This document shows positions 1-8,045 of a stretch of 43,611 nt of DNA, piece after piece. Position 1 is the first letter of the stretch, and each line of letters opens with the position of its first letter. A program made the translations under genes and the position numbers. Source of the stretch: Firmicutes bacterium UBA5286 (GTDB taxonomy: Bacteria > Bacillota > Proteinivoracia > UBA4975); the NCBI GenBank assembly GCA_002408465.1, contig DHSM01000010.1, positions 97,570 to 141,180 of the forward strand, written 5' to 3'. Under the pieces are notes generated by a model. It did not search any database, had not been told where the DNA came from, and saw only the letters and a list, made by a program, of their open reading frames with translations.

Positions 1-36
1 GGGTCCTCGGGGTCTACCGGGTCTACCGGGTCCTCA
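1..36. repeat. Four 9-bp tandem repeats inside the secreted-protein gene
   Basis: Four consecutive 9-mers (gggtcctcg, gggtctacc, gggtctacc, gggtcctca) are visible. On the minus strand they encode the three-residue unit Val/Glu-Asp-Pro. The unit length is a multiple of three, so copy-number change would keep the reading frame. The array may continue beyond the left edge. Confidence 0.7.
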
Positions 37-155
37 GTAGCCGGCTCGGTGATGACAGGTTCTTCTGGTATGCCTTCTTCCGCTGCAGCCATGCCCATTG
101 GCAGCATAGCTACAACCAGTGTGACAGCAAACAGTATAGCCAAAAACTTCTTCAT
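1..155 (-). CDS. Secreted acidic Pro/Asp-repeat protein, N-terminal part (runs off the window)
   Basis: The visible 51 residues start at an ATG preceded by AGGAGG with good spacing. They form a Sec-type signal peptide: two lysines, a hydrophobic core FLAILFAVTLVVAMLPMG, then an Ala-rich cleavage region (MAAAEEG). The mature part begins as acidic, proline-rich sequence that passes into VDP/EDP triplets encoded by 9-bp DNA repeats. The rest of the gene lies outside the window, so no function can be given. Such low-complexity stretches often serve as linkers between an exported domain and the cell surface, but that is inference. A sigma-A-like promoter lies just upstream. Confidence 0.75.
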   Translation of the reverse strand, partial: MKKFLAILFAVTLVVAMLPMGMAAAEEGIPEEPVITEPATEDPVDPVDPED

Positions 156-179
156 GCAATTCCTCCTTCTTTCTTGCTT

Positions 180-208
180 TATATATTATTCGATTTAATA
201 CCTGCCAA
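180..208 (-). promoter_or_regulatory. Sigma-A-type promoter of the secreted-protein gene
   Basis: On the minus strand the sequence reads TTGGCA (203-208), a 17-bp spacer, then TATATA (180-185). These are close to the -35 and -10 consensus with ideal spacing, and they lie 25 bases upstream of the start codon at 155. Confidence 0.6.
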
Positions 209-301
209 AAGGGGGGTATATGCTGTTTTTCTTTTTTGTAGATAGGAATTCAGCCGAAAAAAGCGAATATCAATAGAGGAATACAACCGGGAGGGACTAG
301 C

Positions 302-1366
302 ATGTATGATGTGATTATCATCGGTGGAGGCCCTGCGGGCTCTACCCTGGCCAGGCTGCTGGGCGACAGGCTGAAAGGGCTGATTCTGGACCAGCGGGAT
401 TTGGGCAGGTCGTTTGCCGGGGGCTTTGAAAAGTGCTGTGGCGGCTTGCTCGCACCTGATGCCCAGGAAATGCTGGCTCGCTTTGGCTTGGGCCTGCCCA
501 AGTCTGTGTTGACGGGGCCGCAGCTTTTTGCCGTGCGCACCATCGACCTGGTTTCCGGGCAACAGCGCTATTACCCCCGGAACTATATAAATGTCAGCCG
601 GGAGGCTTTTGACCGCTGGCTGGTTTCCCTCCTTCCCCAGCAGGTTGACAGCCTTTGGGGCGCAAATTTTCTAGGTTTCAGCCAGGTTTCCGAGGCTGTT
701 GAGGTTAGTTACATTTATGGCGGACAGCGGCAGAAGGCACTGACCCGGATATTAGTGGGGGCAGACGGCGCCCTTTCCAGGGTGCGGGCGGGACTCGGGC
801 CAGGCTCTAAACCCCGCTCATATGTGGCCCTGCAGGAATGGTTCGAAGTCAGCGAGCCCATGCCTTATTTTTCCGCGGTTTTTGACCCGGCCATTACCGA
901 TTTTTATGCCTGGATGATTCCCAAGGACCAGATGCTGCTGGTGGGAGCCGCTATACCTGCAGGCACAGATGTTTTAGCCAGATTTGCGCTTTTGAAGCAA
1001 AAGCTGCATGGCCAGGGCTTTGACCTGGGCAACAGTGTGCGCAGACGGGGAACCTCCCTGCTGCGGCCCCTGGCCGGCCATGGTCTGTCTAGGGGAGCAG
1101 GACAGGTTGTCCTCATCGGTGAAGCCGCAGGCTGGGTCAGTCCCAGCTCTGCCGAGGGAATCAGCTACGCCTTCAGAAGCGCTCTCGCCCTGGCGAGGGC
1201 CTTGGATAAAGGCTGTGAGGGCGTCCTAAGGCGCTACCGGCGTTTGACCCGGGGTCTGGGGTTGAATATTCTTGGCAAGGCAGCAAAATGCCCGCCTATG
1301 TACTGGCCGCTTCTGCGTCGGCTGGCCATGGGCTCAGGCCTTCTCAGCATTGAAATTGTTGAATAA
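302..1366 (+). CDS. Geranylgeranyl reductase family FAD-dependent oxidoreductase
   Basis: This 354-residue flavoprotein has the N-terminal dinucleotide-binding motif GGGPAGS (residues 8-14), followed by CCGGLLAPDA (45-54), which is typical of the geranylgeranyl reductase family. A GADG...SRVR motif (153-162) and a second FAD-contact motif, GEAAGWVSPSSAEGI (273-287), complete the fold shared with FixC and p-hydroxybenzoate hydroxylase. Family members reduce isoprenoid double bonds or hydroxylate lipid-like substrates; the substrate here cannot be read from sequence. No membrane segment is evident. The start ATG follows GGGAGGG. pepF follows after 22 bases on the same strand, so the two are probably cotranscribed. 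Confidence 0.85.
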   Translation: MYDVIIIGGGPAGSTLARLLGDRLKGLILDQRDLGRSFAGGFEKCCGGLLAPDAQEMLARFGLGLPKSVLTGPQLFAVRTIDLVSGQQRYYPRNYINVSREAFDRWLVSLLPQQVDSLWGANFLGFSQVSEAVEVSYIYGGQRQKALTRILVGADGALSRVRAGLGPGSKPRSYVALQEWFEVSEPMPYFSAVFDPAITDFYAWMIPKDQMLLVGAAIPAGTDVLARFALLKQKLHGQGFDLGNSVRRRGTSLLRPLAGHGLSRGAGQVVLIGEAAGWVSPSSAEGISYAFRSALALARALDKGCEGVLRRYRRLTRGLGLNILGKAAKCPPMYWPLLRRLAMGSGLLSIEIVE

Positions 1367-1388
1367 ACACCTGGAAGGGAGATAAAAA

Positions 1389-3188
1389 ATGAAAAAAAGA
1401 TTGACCCGAGCCGAAGTGTCCGCAGAGATGACTTGGAAGCTAGAGGATTTATTCGCCAGGGAAGAAGATTGGGAACAGGAGTTTAAGGCGATAGGGGTTG
1501 CACTGTCAAAACTGGACAAATACCAGGGCAAATTGAAAGAAGGCCCGGCAATTGTTCTCGACTGCTTTAAAGATGTTGAGACACTGATTAAACGGTTTTC
1601 CCAGGTGATGAGCTACGCCTCGCTGAAACTGGCCGGTGATGGCACAGACCCCGCCAATCAGACTGCCATGGGCCGGGCCGGCGGCCTGGGGGCACAATTC
1701 CAGGCGGCGATTGCCTCTCTCCGCTCGGAGCTCATAGCTCTTCCCGATGGCCAACTGGAGCAATACTTGCATGAGGACGGACGATTTAAGGATTTTTCCC
1801 GCCTTCTGGAGAAGATCATTGCCGACAAGCCCCACGTCCTCCATCCTGAAGCCGAAAAGTCCCTGGCCTCTCTCAGCGAAGTGCTGGATTCACCTTACAT
1901 GGTCTACGAGCGTTCCAAGTCCTCGGACATGAGTTTTGCCCCCATTGAGGACAGCCAAGGCAAAAGCTACCCCATGTCCTTTGCCCTATACGAGGAGGAT
2001 TATGAAATTTCCCCGGACACTGTGCTTCGCCGCAACGCCTTTGCCTCATTCACTAAAGGGCTTAAGGCTTATGAGAATACCTACGGAGCGATTTGGGGAA
2101 CCGAGGTCAAGAAAAATGTGGTCTTGGCCCGCCTGCGGAAATTTGCCTCTGCCACTCATATGCTCCTCCATGAGCAAGAGGTTTCCATTGAAGCCTACCA
2201 TACCCTGCACGACGTTATCCTCAAAGAATTATCCCCCCACATGCGCCGCTATGCCCAATTGCGCAAGCGGGTGCTGGGCCTGGACAAACTGCTCTACTGC
2301 GACATCGAAGCGCCCCTGGATCCGGAATTTGCCCCCGCCACCTCGCTGAAACAAGCCGGAGAGATTATTCTTAAGAGCTTGGCCGTGCTGGGACAGGAAT
2401 ATACCGACATCATCGGCCAGGGCCTCAACAATCGCTGGCTGGACCTGGCAGATAATATTGGCAAATCCACCGGCGCTTTTTGCGCCACGGTTCCCGGCGT
2501 CCATCCCTATATTCTCGCCACCTGGACCGACAGTCTGCGCACCACTCTCACTCTGGCCCACGAACTGGGGCACGCAGGCCACGGAGTGCTGACAGAAAGG
2601 TACCAGTGCTTTGCCAACACCGGGTATTCGAAATTCTTTGTTGAGGCCCCCTCCACCATCAACGAACTGTTAGTGGCTGAGCAGATCAAGTCCGAGAGCA
2701 GCGATCCCCGCATGCTCTGCTGGCTGGATATGCAGATGCTGCAGACCTACCATCATAATTTTGTCCGCCACCTCATCGAAGGCGAGCTGCAGCGGCGCAC
2801 CTATGTGCTGGCTGAACAGGGCCAACCCATCACCGCCTCTGTCCTCAGCAATACCCAGGGTGAAATCCTGGAAGAATTCTGGGGGGGAGAAGTGGAAATT
2901 GACGAAGGCGCCCGCCTGACTTGGATGCGTCAGCCTCATTACTATATGGGGCTGTACCCCTACAGCTATTCTGCCGGTCTGACGGTGGCCACTGCTGTTG
3001 CCAGAGCCATCAAGGAAGAGGGCCGGCACGCCGTAGACCGCTGGCTGACGGTACTCAAGGCAGGAGGCTCCAAGCCGCCGGTAGAACTGGCAAAAATGGC
3101 CGGCGTGGACATGACCAGGCCGGAAGCCATCCTCAAAGCTGTAGATTATGTTGGCGAACTGGTAGAAGGAGTAGAGCGCTACTTTTAG
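1389..3188 (+). CDS. pepF: Oligoendopeptidase F (M3 family zinc metallopeptidase)
   Basis: The 599-residue protein has the usual length of PepF. The catalytic zinc motif HELGH lies at residues 391-395, with the likely third ligand Glu419 in VEAPSTINE, a signature of the M3B oligoendopeptidases. The N-terminal half is the helical domain that closes over the active site. PepF is a cytoplasmic enzyme that cuts short peptides of roughly 7-17 residues for peptide recycling. The ATG follows GGAAGGGAG by a normal spacing. It lies 22 bases after the flavoprotein gene and converges on the sigma-54 regulator. Its stop codon is one base from the inverted-repeat element at 3190. Confidence 0.96.
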   Translation: MKKRLTRAEVSAEMTWKLEDLFAREEDWEQEFKAIGVALSKLDKYQGKLKEGPAIVLDCFKDVETLIKRFSQVMSYASLKLAGDGTDPANQTAMGRAGGLGAQFQAAIASLRSELIALPDGQLEQYLHEDGRFKDFSRLLEKIIADKPHVLHPEAEKSLASLSEVLDSPYMVYERSKSSDMSFAPIEDSQGKSYPMSFALYEEDYEISPDTVLRRNAFASFTKGLKAYENTYGAIWGTEVKKNVVLARLRKFASATHMLLHEQEVSIEAYHTLHDVILKELSPHMRRYAQLRKRVLGLDKLLYCDIEAPLDPEFAPATSLKQAGEIILKSLAVLGQEYTDIIGQGLNNRWLDLADNIGKSTGAFCATVPGVHPYILATWTDSLRTTLTLAHELGHAGHGVLTERYQCFANTGYSKFFVEAPSTINELLVAEQIKSESSDPRMLCWLDMQMLQTYHHNFVRHLIEGELQRRTYVLAEQGQPITASVLSNTQGEILEEFWGGEVEIDEGARLTWMRQPHYYMGLYPYSYSAGLTVATAVARAIKEEGRHAVDRWLTVLKAGGSKPPVELAKMAGVDMTRPEAILKAVDYVGELVEGVERYF

Positions 3189-3189
3189 C

Positions 3190-3336
3190 GGGGACGTACC
3201 TTTTTGTCGCATTTATGCCCTGCATCAAGATACAAACGAGGCAGTCCAGTTTTTTCTGGGCTGCCTTTTACACATTCCCGGTCAATATTTGTGCTGATAG
3301 GGCCGGCGCGAAATTGCGACAAAAAGGTACGTCCCC
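3190..3336. repeat. 147-bp MITE-like element with 22-bp perfect terminal inverted repeats
   Basis: The 22 bases at 3190-3211 are the exact reverse complement of 3315-3336; both arms begin with GGGGACGTACC on their outer side. The element starts one base after the pepF stop codon and ends directly against the stop codon of the convergent sigma-54 regulator. It carries no open reading frame of note but contains a terminator hairpin. Size and perfect termini suggest a non-autonomous miniature transposable or REP-like element. No transposase is in the window and no clear target-site duplication is seen, so mobility is inference. Confidence 0.6.
3240..3269 (+). terminator. Rho-independent terminator for the flavoprotein-pepF operon
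   Basis: GGCAGTCCAG and CTGGGCTGCC form a 10-bp stem with one G-T pair around a loop of six T, followed by TTTT. It lies inside the inverted-repeat element and faces the plus-strand genes. On the minus strand it lacks a T tract, so it would serve mainly pepF. Confidence 0.7.
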
Positions 3337-4965
3337 TTATTTGCTGAGCTTGTATTGCAGGGCCTGGCGGGTAATTCCCAGCAGGCGGGCTGCCCGGGTG
3401 ATGTTTCCTCCGGTCTGATCCATGGCCCGTCTGATCATCCCCCGCTCTACCAGATCTACAGCTTCAGGCAGGGTGCAGTTTTCCAAACCCGTCAAATTCC
3501 TGTCCACAGGCTGCTGGGGAACCATGTTGGGAGGCAGGTGATGGAGGTCAATGTATTTTTCCTCTTCGCCGATGATGTTCATGGCGCCCTCGATGACATG
3601 TTCCAGCTCCCTGACATTGCCCGGCCAGAGATGGGCATAAAAGATTTCCATGCTTTCGGGAGTGACCCCCTGAATGGCCAGGTCAAATTTGCGGTTATAC
3701 TTGTCCACAAAATGACGGCAGAGGAGGGGGATGTCCTCCCGGCGCTGGCTCAGGGGAGGCAGATTGATGTTGACCACCGCCAGGCGGTAATAGAGATCTT
3801 GGCGGATGCTGCCCTGGCTGACAGCTACCTTGGGCTGGGTGTTGGTAGTGGCGATGATCCGCACATCTACTGGGATTTCCTTTAGGCCCCCTACCCGGCG
3901 CACCCGGTGCTCCTGGAGCACCCGCAGGAGCTTGGCCTGCAGATCGATATCCATTGAGTTTATTTCATCCAAAAGCAAGGTGCCGCCGTGGGCCTGTTCG
4001 ATCAGGCCGGGACGGTCAACGGCGCCGGTAAAACTGCCCTTGACGGTGCCAAAGAGAATCCCCTCCAGCAGCGTGCCAGGCAGGGCTGCGCAGTTTTGAG
4101 CGATAAAGGGCTTTGCTCCCCGGGCGCTTAACTGGTGAATGCTCTGAGCGACCAATTCTTTGCCGGTTCCTGTTTCACCATAGATGAGCACTGGCGAGGT
4201 GGTTCTGGTCGCCCGGCGGGCAATTTCCAGGGGGTGGTGCAGGGCAGGGCTGTTGCCGACGATGTCGGCAAAATTGTACATCTTGGCCTGCTCATCCTTG
4301 CCCTGGCGGCGCTTGTACAGCCGCTGCTGCAAATCGACGACTTTCAGGGCCAGATCTTCCATGCGAGTTACGTCTTTGGCCACTTCCAACACGCCGATAA
4401 AATCCGAACCGTTCCACAGGGGAATTGTGCTGTTTAGGGAGGTGATGCGCTGGCCTTTATTGTTAAAGTAAGTCTGAACTTGATCATAGACCGGTTCCCG
4501 GGTGCGCAGGGCCCGGAGGATGGTGCTGGTCTCAGGGGTCAGGGAGGGAAACAGGGCAAGCACATCCTTGTTGATTACCTGATTATAGTCCATCCCCTCC
4601 ATCTTGGCCATGGTTGGGTTGTAAAACACTGTCTGGCCATGCTTGTTGACCACATGAATGCCTTCGTCAATTGAGTTGAGGATGGTGGCTGCGCCGGAAA
4701 AATCCCCCTGGCTGTCGGTAACCAGCAAGAGGGTATAATCTGTCCAGGCCTCGGCGACAAAACTGAGGGCGCGCCCATTAACTTCTGTTTCCCAGGGACA
4801 TTCTTGCCGCCAGCCCAGCATATTTTTTGGCAGGGTACTGCCTGCCTTAACTGCTTGGTTCCCGAAGAGGTCCTCCAAATTTCTGCTGGCGTAACAGACA
4901 ACTCCTGCTTGGTCGAGAATCAATAACACCGGCAGGCCGGAGGTAAGTTTGGCCAAGTTCCTCAT
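3337..4965 (-). CDS. RocR-like sigma-54-dependent transcriptional activator with PAS domains
   Basis: The 542-residue regulator has an N-terminal PAS-like sensor (about 5-85), a second PAS domain (about 90-200, IDEGIHVVNKHGQTVFYNP), a sigma-54-interacting AAA+ domain and a C-terminal Fis-type helix-turn-helix (about 515-542). Visible in the AAA+ domain are Walker A GETGTGKE (263-270), the sigma-54 contact loop as GSFTGA (310-315) in place of GAFTGA, and Walker B GGTLLLDEI (327-335). The PAS arrangement resembles RocR, the arginine catabolism activator, but no catabolic operon or sigma-54 promoter is nearby, so the ligand and targets are unknown. An ATG two codons upstream (4971) nearly abuts TAGGAGGAG; the ATG at 4965 has normal spacing and is preferred. 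Confidence 0.88.
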   Translation of the reverse strand: MRNLAKLTSGLPVLLILDQAGVVCYASRNLEDLFGNQAVKAGSTLPKNMLGWRQECPWETEVNGRALSFVAEAWTDYTLLLVTDSQGDFSGAATILNSIDEGIHVVNKHGQTVFYNPTMAKMEGMDYNQVINKDVLALFPSLTPETSTILRALRTREPVYDQVQTYFNNKGQRITSLNSTIPLWNGSDFIGVLEVAKDVTRMEDLALKVVDLQQRLYKRRQGKDEQAKMYNFADIVGNSPALHHPLEIARRATRTTSPVLIYGETGTGKELVAQSIHQLSARGAKPFIAQNCAALPGTLLEGILFGTVKGSFTGAVDRPGLIEQAHGGTLLLDEINSMDIDLQAKLLRVLQEHRVRRVGGLKEIPVDVRIIATTNTQPKVAVSQGSIRQDLYYRLAVVNINLPPLSQRREDIPLLCRHFVDKYNRKFDLAIQGVTPESMEIFYAHLWPGNVRELEHVIEGAMNIIGEEEKYIDLHHLPPNMVPQQPVDRNLTGLENCTLPEAVDLVERGMIRRAMDQTGGNITRAARLLGITRQALQYKLSK

Positions 4966-5006
4966 AAGCATCTCCTCCTAATCCTTCTCCTTATATATAT
5001 TAGCCA

Positions 5007-5032
5007 TCCGGTGCAAGATTTCCTGCACCGGA
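5007..5032. promoter_or_regulatory. Inverted repeat in the upstream region of the sigma-54 activator (possible operator or leader hairpin)
   Basis: TCCGGTGCA and TGCACCGGA form a perfect 9-bp inverted repeat around an 8-base centre. It lies 42 bases upstream of the activator start codon. Just downstream (minus strand) is the AT-rich run TAATATATATAAGG, which could hold a -10 box. It could be an operator for autoregulation or a transcript hairpin; the sequence does not decide between these. Confidence 0.4.
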
Positions 5033-5050
5033 GAAAATTCGAATGCTCAG

Positions 5051-5208
5051 GGGCTCTCAATTTTCCGCACAGTTCTTAAATAATTGAGAGCCCAAAAAGG
5101 GAGCTCTCAATTTTCCGCACAGTTCTTAAATAATTGAGAGCCCAAAAAGGGAGCTCTCAATTTTCCGCATAGTTCTTAAATAATTGAGAGCCCAAAATAG
5201 GGCTCTCA
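5051..5208. repeat. Tandem array of three 50-bp hairpin-forming repeats plus a partial fourth arm
   Basis: Units lie at 5051-5100, 5101-5150 and 5151-5200, with a final nine-base arm at 5200-5208. Units one and two are identical apart from the second base. Unit three differs at the second base, at one loop base (C to T) and in its last three bases. Each unit has complementary arms GCTCTCAATT and AATTGAGAGC flanking a conserved inner segment that begins TTCCGCA. Neighbouring arms can also pair across unit borders. The last such pair (5185-5193 with 5200-5208) makes a 9-bp stem that includes the cwlD stop codon and could act as its terminator on the minus strand. Confidence 0.85.
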
Positions 5209-5931
5209 GTTGCCTTCAACATTTTCACCTTTGTCGCGGCTATATTTTTCCAGACCTAACCAGGTGGCCGCAGCTATCCTGCGCTGATGGCTGTCTTGCT
5301 GCAACAGTTCTCTTTCCACCGAATTGGAGAGAAAGCCTGCTTCCACTAAACACCCGGTAATATTGCTTTCCCGCAGCAAGTAGTGATCCAGTGAACTGGC
5401 GAAACGGGTGGTGGCAGTAATTTCACGCAGATAATGCTGCACATCCTTGGCCAGCTCCTGACCCTGTTCGGATTCATGTTGGCAAAAGGTCTGAGCCCCC
5501 GACCAGCGAGTGGAGGCCATGGCATTGCAGTGGATGACAATGAAAAAGTCCGGGGCATTCTGTTCAATTACAGCCAGACGGCGGGCCATGTCCTCCCGCT
5601 TTTTGGGGTTAGAGGTCTCTTGTTCAATGAGACTGTAATCCCCATACCGTGTCAGGGCAACCCTGTACCCTGCAGCCAGCAGAATCTCCCGCAGATGCAG
5701 GGAAATGGACAGGTTAATATTCTTTTCAATTACATCGCCCCACTCGGCGCCGCCGTCATAGCCTCCGTGACCGGCGTCGATTACCACCCCCGGAGCCAGG
5801 ACTGCCATTGTACTTCCGGTGAGAGGCATAGTCTGCTTGCCAAAAGTGGCGGCGATGGCCAAAACAAGCACCAGGCCCAGCGCCGCTGCCAGCTTGGAAT
5901 AGATTTTCTTCTGCAATTGCTCACTTGTCAT
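5206..5931 (-). CDS. cwlD: N-acetylmuramoyl-L-alanine amidase CwlD (spore cortex maturation)
   Basis: This 241-residue Amidase_3 protein has a single N-terminal membrane anchor (about residues 14-31) and a zinc-dependent amidase domain. Zinc ligands are His55 (DAGHGG), Glu69 (IEKNINL) and His134 (VIHCNA); the catalytic glutamate is Glu197 in VEAGFLSN. In spore formers CwlD removes stem peptides from cortex peptidoglycan so that PdaA can form muramic-delta-lactam, which the germination lytic enzymes require. The ATG follows GAGGGGGG. A poor match to a sporulation sigma-G/E -10 box (TATACTA, 5950-5956, minus strand) lies upstream without a convincing -35. The gene ends inside the hairpin-repeat array. 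Confidence 0.9.
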   Translation of the reverse strand: MTSEQLQKKIYSKLAAALGLVLVLAIAATFGKQTMPLTGSTMAVLAPGVVIDAGHGGYDGGAEWGDVIEKNINLSISLHLREILLAAGYRVALTRYGDYSLIEQETSNPKKREDMARRLAVIEQNAPDFFIVIHCNAMASTRWSGAQTFCQHESEQGQELAKDVQHYLREITATTRFASSLDHYLLRESNITGCLVEAGFLSNSVERELLQQDSHQRRIAAATWLGLEKYSRDKGENVEGN

Positions 5932-6099
5932 AGGCAGCCCCCCTCAACCTAGTATATGTCTCTGCTGTCTTTGAGATTACGGGAAGGCTCCATTTAATCT
6001 TCAGCCTGCAAGCAAAAAAGCTGTTGAGGATTCCCTGGGCATATCCAGTACTGGCGACTAGCATCCTCTGGCAGGAGGAATAACCTGATTCAAATTTAT

Positions 6100-6123
6100 A
6101 GAGCCGCCTGATTAGGCGGCTCT
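6100..6123 (-). terminator. Likely terminator of the natAB operon
   Basis: AGAGCCGCC and GGCGGCTCT form a perfect 9-bp GC-rich stem with a 6-base loop, 20 bases after the natB stop codon. The following minus-strand sequence, ATAAATTT, is only moderately T-rich, so termination efficiency is uncertain. The rest of 5932-6142 shows no convincing gene. Confidence 0.6.
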
Positions 6124-6142
6124 CGTGTCTCATCTCTGCAGT

Positions 6143-7324
6143 TTAAGTCCGGAAGATTACTTCTTCCTTGCTGAACATGTAGCGGGCAAAGAGCACAGCG
6201 GCAAAAATATAGATGATAATCCAGACGAAGGTTATGCCGATGTGGGTGAAGTTATAAATACCCGCCAGAAATTCCTTAAGGATGCAAGAAACGTTGGCCA
6301 GGGGAATGTGAAAATAATAGGTTTCAATGTTTTTAGCATCCAGCATGTAAGTGGCATAGGTTGGAATAAAAGAAATCATCATCAAAGGAGAAATATATGT
6401 CTGGGCTTCTTTGAAGGAACGGGCATATATGCTTATTGACAGCTCCAGAGCGCCGAAGAACATCGTCAGGAGTAAGGTCACTAGACCGATGAGCACAAGA
6501 GTTACGGGTTCGATGGAAACTGCCGAGCCCTGAAACAATCCGCCTTCCTGCCGCATAGAGAAGAGCAGCCCCAGCAAGGATGCTATAGTGCTCAGCAACC
6601 CCATGACGGTGATGGCAAAGAACTTGCCCCAGAGCAGAGACAAGCGGCCAGCTTGAGTGGTCAGCACGGGTTCCAAGGTTCCCCTCTCCTTCTCTCCAGC
6701 CCCCAAATCAACGGCCACACCCATGGGGCCTGAAATGCTGAAGATAACCAACATCAGGGGCAGCATCAGAGAAAGCATAAACTTGCCAAAACCCTCTTCT
6801 TCTTTTTCAGTGGTCCTGGCATCAATTACTACCGGAGTTAAAAGGTCTCCGCTAATGTCCCTTGTCAACAAGCGTTGCTCAATGACGGCCTTAGAGTAGG
6901 CATCAACAATACCGCTGACGGCGGAAAATGCCATCTGAGAAGACTGGCTGGCATTATCATAGAGCAGCACCAAGTCAACTGGCTTTTCAGTCTTGATGCC
7001 TTCATCAAAATCAGTTGGAACCTCCAGGGCCACCAGAATCTTGCCGCTCTTGATGTCTGCCTCCACATCAGTGGATTCCACCAGCTTAATTGTCTCCTGG
7101 TTGTGAAGAAACTGGCTGAGAGAACTATTGCCGCTGTCGACAATGGCAACTGTCAAATTCTCCTCAACCTGTTTCATGGATTTGTCCATGCTGCCGCCGA
7201 GGACAAGAAAAAGCAAGGGAAAAATAAGCAACGGAATGATGAGACTCATGAAGATGGTCTTCTTGTCTCGAAAAATATCCTTAAGCTCCTTGAGAAATAC
7301 CAGCTTGATTACGTTAATTCCCAT
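6143..7324 (-). CDS. natB: ABC-2 type exporter permease, NatB family
   Basis: The product is a membrane permease of 393 residues. An N-terminal segment (about 20-40) is followed by a large extracytoplasmic region, then a cluster of membrane helices in the C-terminal half around the conserved GEKERGTLEPVL motif. This layout is that of NatB/YhaP-type ABC-2 permeases, which pair with a NatA ATPase; in Bacillus subtilis NatAB exports sodium, but substrates vary in this family. The frame is open back to a GTG at 7333, but the ATG at 7324 has GGTAGG at better spacing. It overlaps natA by 11 bases, indicating translational coupling. Confidence 0.88.
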   Translation of the reverse strand: MGINVIKLVFLKELKDIFRDKKTIFMSLIIPLLIFPLLFLVLGGSMDKSMKQVEENLTVAIVDSGNSSLSQFLHNQETIKLVESTDVEADIKSGKILVALEVPTDFDEGIKTEKPVDLVLLYDNASQSSQMAFSAVSGIVDAYSKAVIEQRLLTRDISGDLLTPVVIDARTTEKEEEGFGKFMLSLMLPLMLVIFSISGPMGVAVDLGAGEKERGTLEPVLTTQAGRLSLLWGKFFAITVMGLLSTIASLLGLLFSMRQEGGLFQGSAVSIEPVTLVLIGLVTLLLTMFFGALELSISIYARSFKEAQTYISPLMMISFIPTYATYMLDAKNIETYYFHIPLANVSCILKEFLAGIYNFTHIGITFVWIIIYIFAAVLFARYMFSKEEVIFRT

Positions 7325-8045
7325 TAGATTCACCTACCAATTGCACAAAGACATCTTCCAGATTGTCATTGCGATATTTCGCTTTTAGCTCCGCCACTGT
7401 GCCCTGTTCGACGATTTTGCCCTTGTGAATCATGACAATTCTGTCGCAGAGCTTCTCTACCTCCGACATGCTGTGGCTGGAAAAAATAATTGCCTTTTTC
7501 TCTTCCTTGCAATGAAGGATAAAATCCTGAACAATCCTGGCGGCAGAGACGTCTAAACCTGCAGTGGGCTCGTCGAAAAGCATGACAGAAGGATTGTGCA
7601 CTATGGAGCGGGCGACGGCGACCTTTTGTTTCATGCCCCGGGAAAACTTGCCTACACGGCGGTCAATGTACTCCTGCATGTCCAATAAATTGACAAGCTC
7701 ATTAATACTTGAGGCTGTCTCGGCCTTAGTCATTCCGTTCAGTTCTGCAAAGTAACTTATATTCTCTCTGCCAGTTAGCCGATCATAGAGCCCCACCTCG
7801 CCGCCGAAGAGGATGCCTATTTCACCTCGCACTTGGCTTGGCTGGCGCTGAATGTCATAGCCATTGACGGCAGCTGTGCCGCTGCTGGGTTTCAACATAG
7901 TCGCTAACATGCGCAAGGTAGTGGTTTTACCGGCGCCATTCTCCCCCACCAAGCCGACAATTTCTCCCTTGGCGACGCTAAAACTGATACCATCCACAGC
8001 AAGGGTTTTTTTGAAGCTCTTGCTTAATTCCTTGATCTCAATCAA
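7314..8045 (-). CDS. natA: ABC exporter ATP-binding protein, NatA family
   Basis: The 243-residue ATPase has Walker A GENGAGKT (34-41), a signature motif variant FSRGMKQ (134-140) instead of LSGGQ, and Walker B VMLFDEP (154-160). The SRGM form is common in ATPases of ABC-2 exporters. It powers the permease encoded directly downstream. The start is odd: an in-frame TGA lies just upstream, leaving TTG at 8045 as the only standard start, 11 bases after AGGAGG. A closer ATG (8052) is out of frame and opens a four-codon mini-ORF. Confidence 0.88.
   Translation of the reverse strand: MIEIKELSKSFKKTLAVDGISFSVAKGEIVGLVGENGAGKTTTLRMLATMLKPSSGTAAVNGYDIQRQPSQVRGEIGILFGGEVGLYDRLTGRENISYFAELNGMTKAETASSINELVNLLDMQEYIDRRVGKFSRGMKQKVAVARSIVHNPSVMLFDEPTAGLDVSAARIVQDFILHCKEEKKAIIFSSHSMSEVEKLCDRIVMIHKGKIVEQGTVAELKAKYRNDNLEDVFVQLVGESNGN

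Noticed and set aside
5051..5200. A CRISPR array
   Set aside because: There are three contiguous 50-bp units with no variable spacers, and the arms are palindromic; no cas gene is in the window.
5921..6133. A 70-codon minus-strand frame between natB and cwlD
   Set aside because: It overlaps the natB terminator and the cwlD start, has no good ribosome binding site and looks like random composition.
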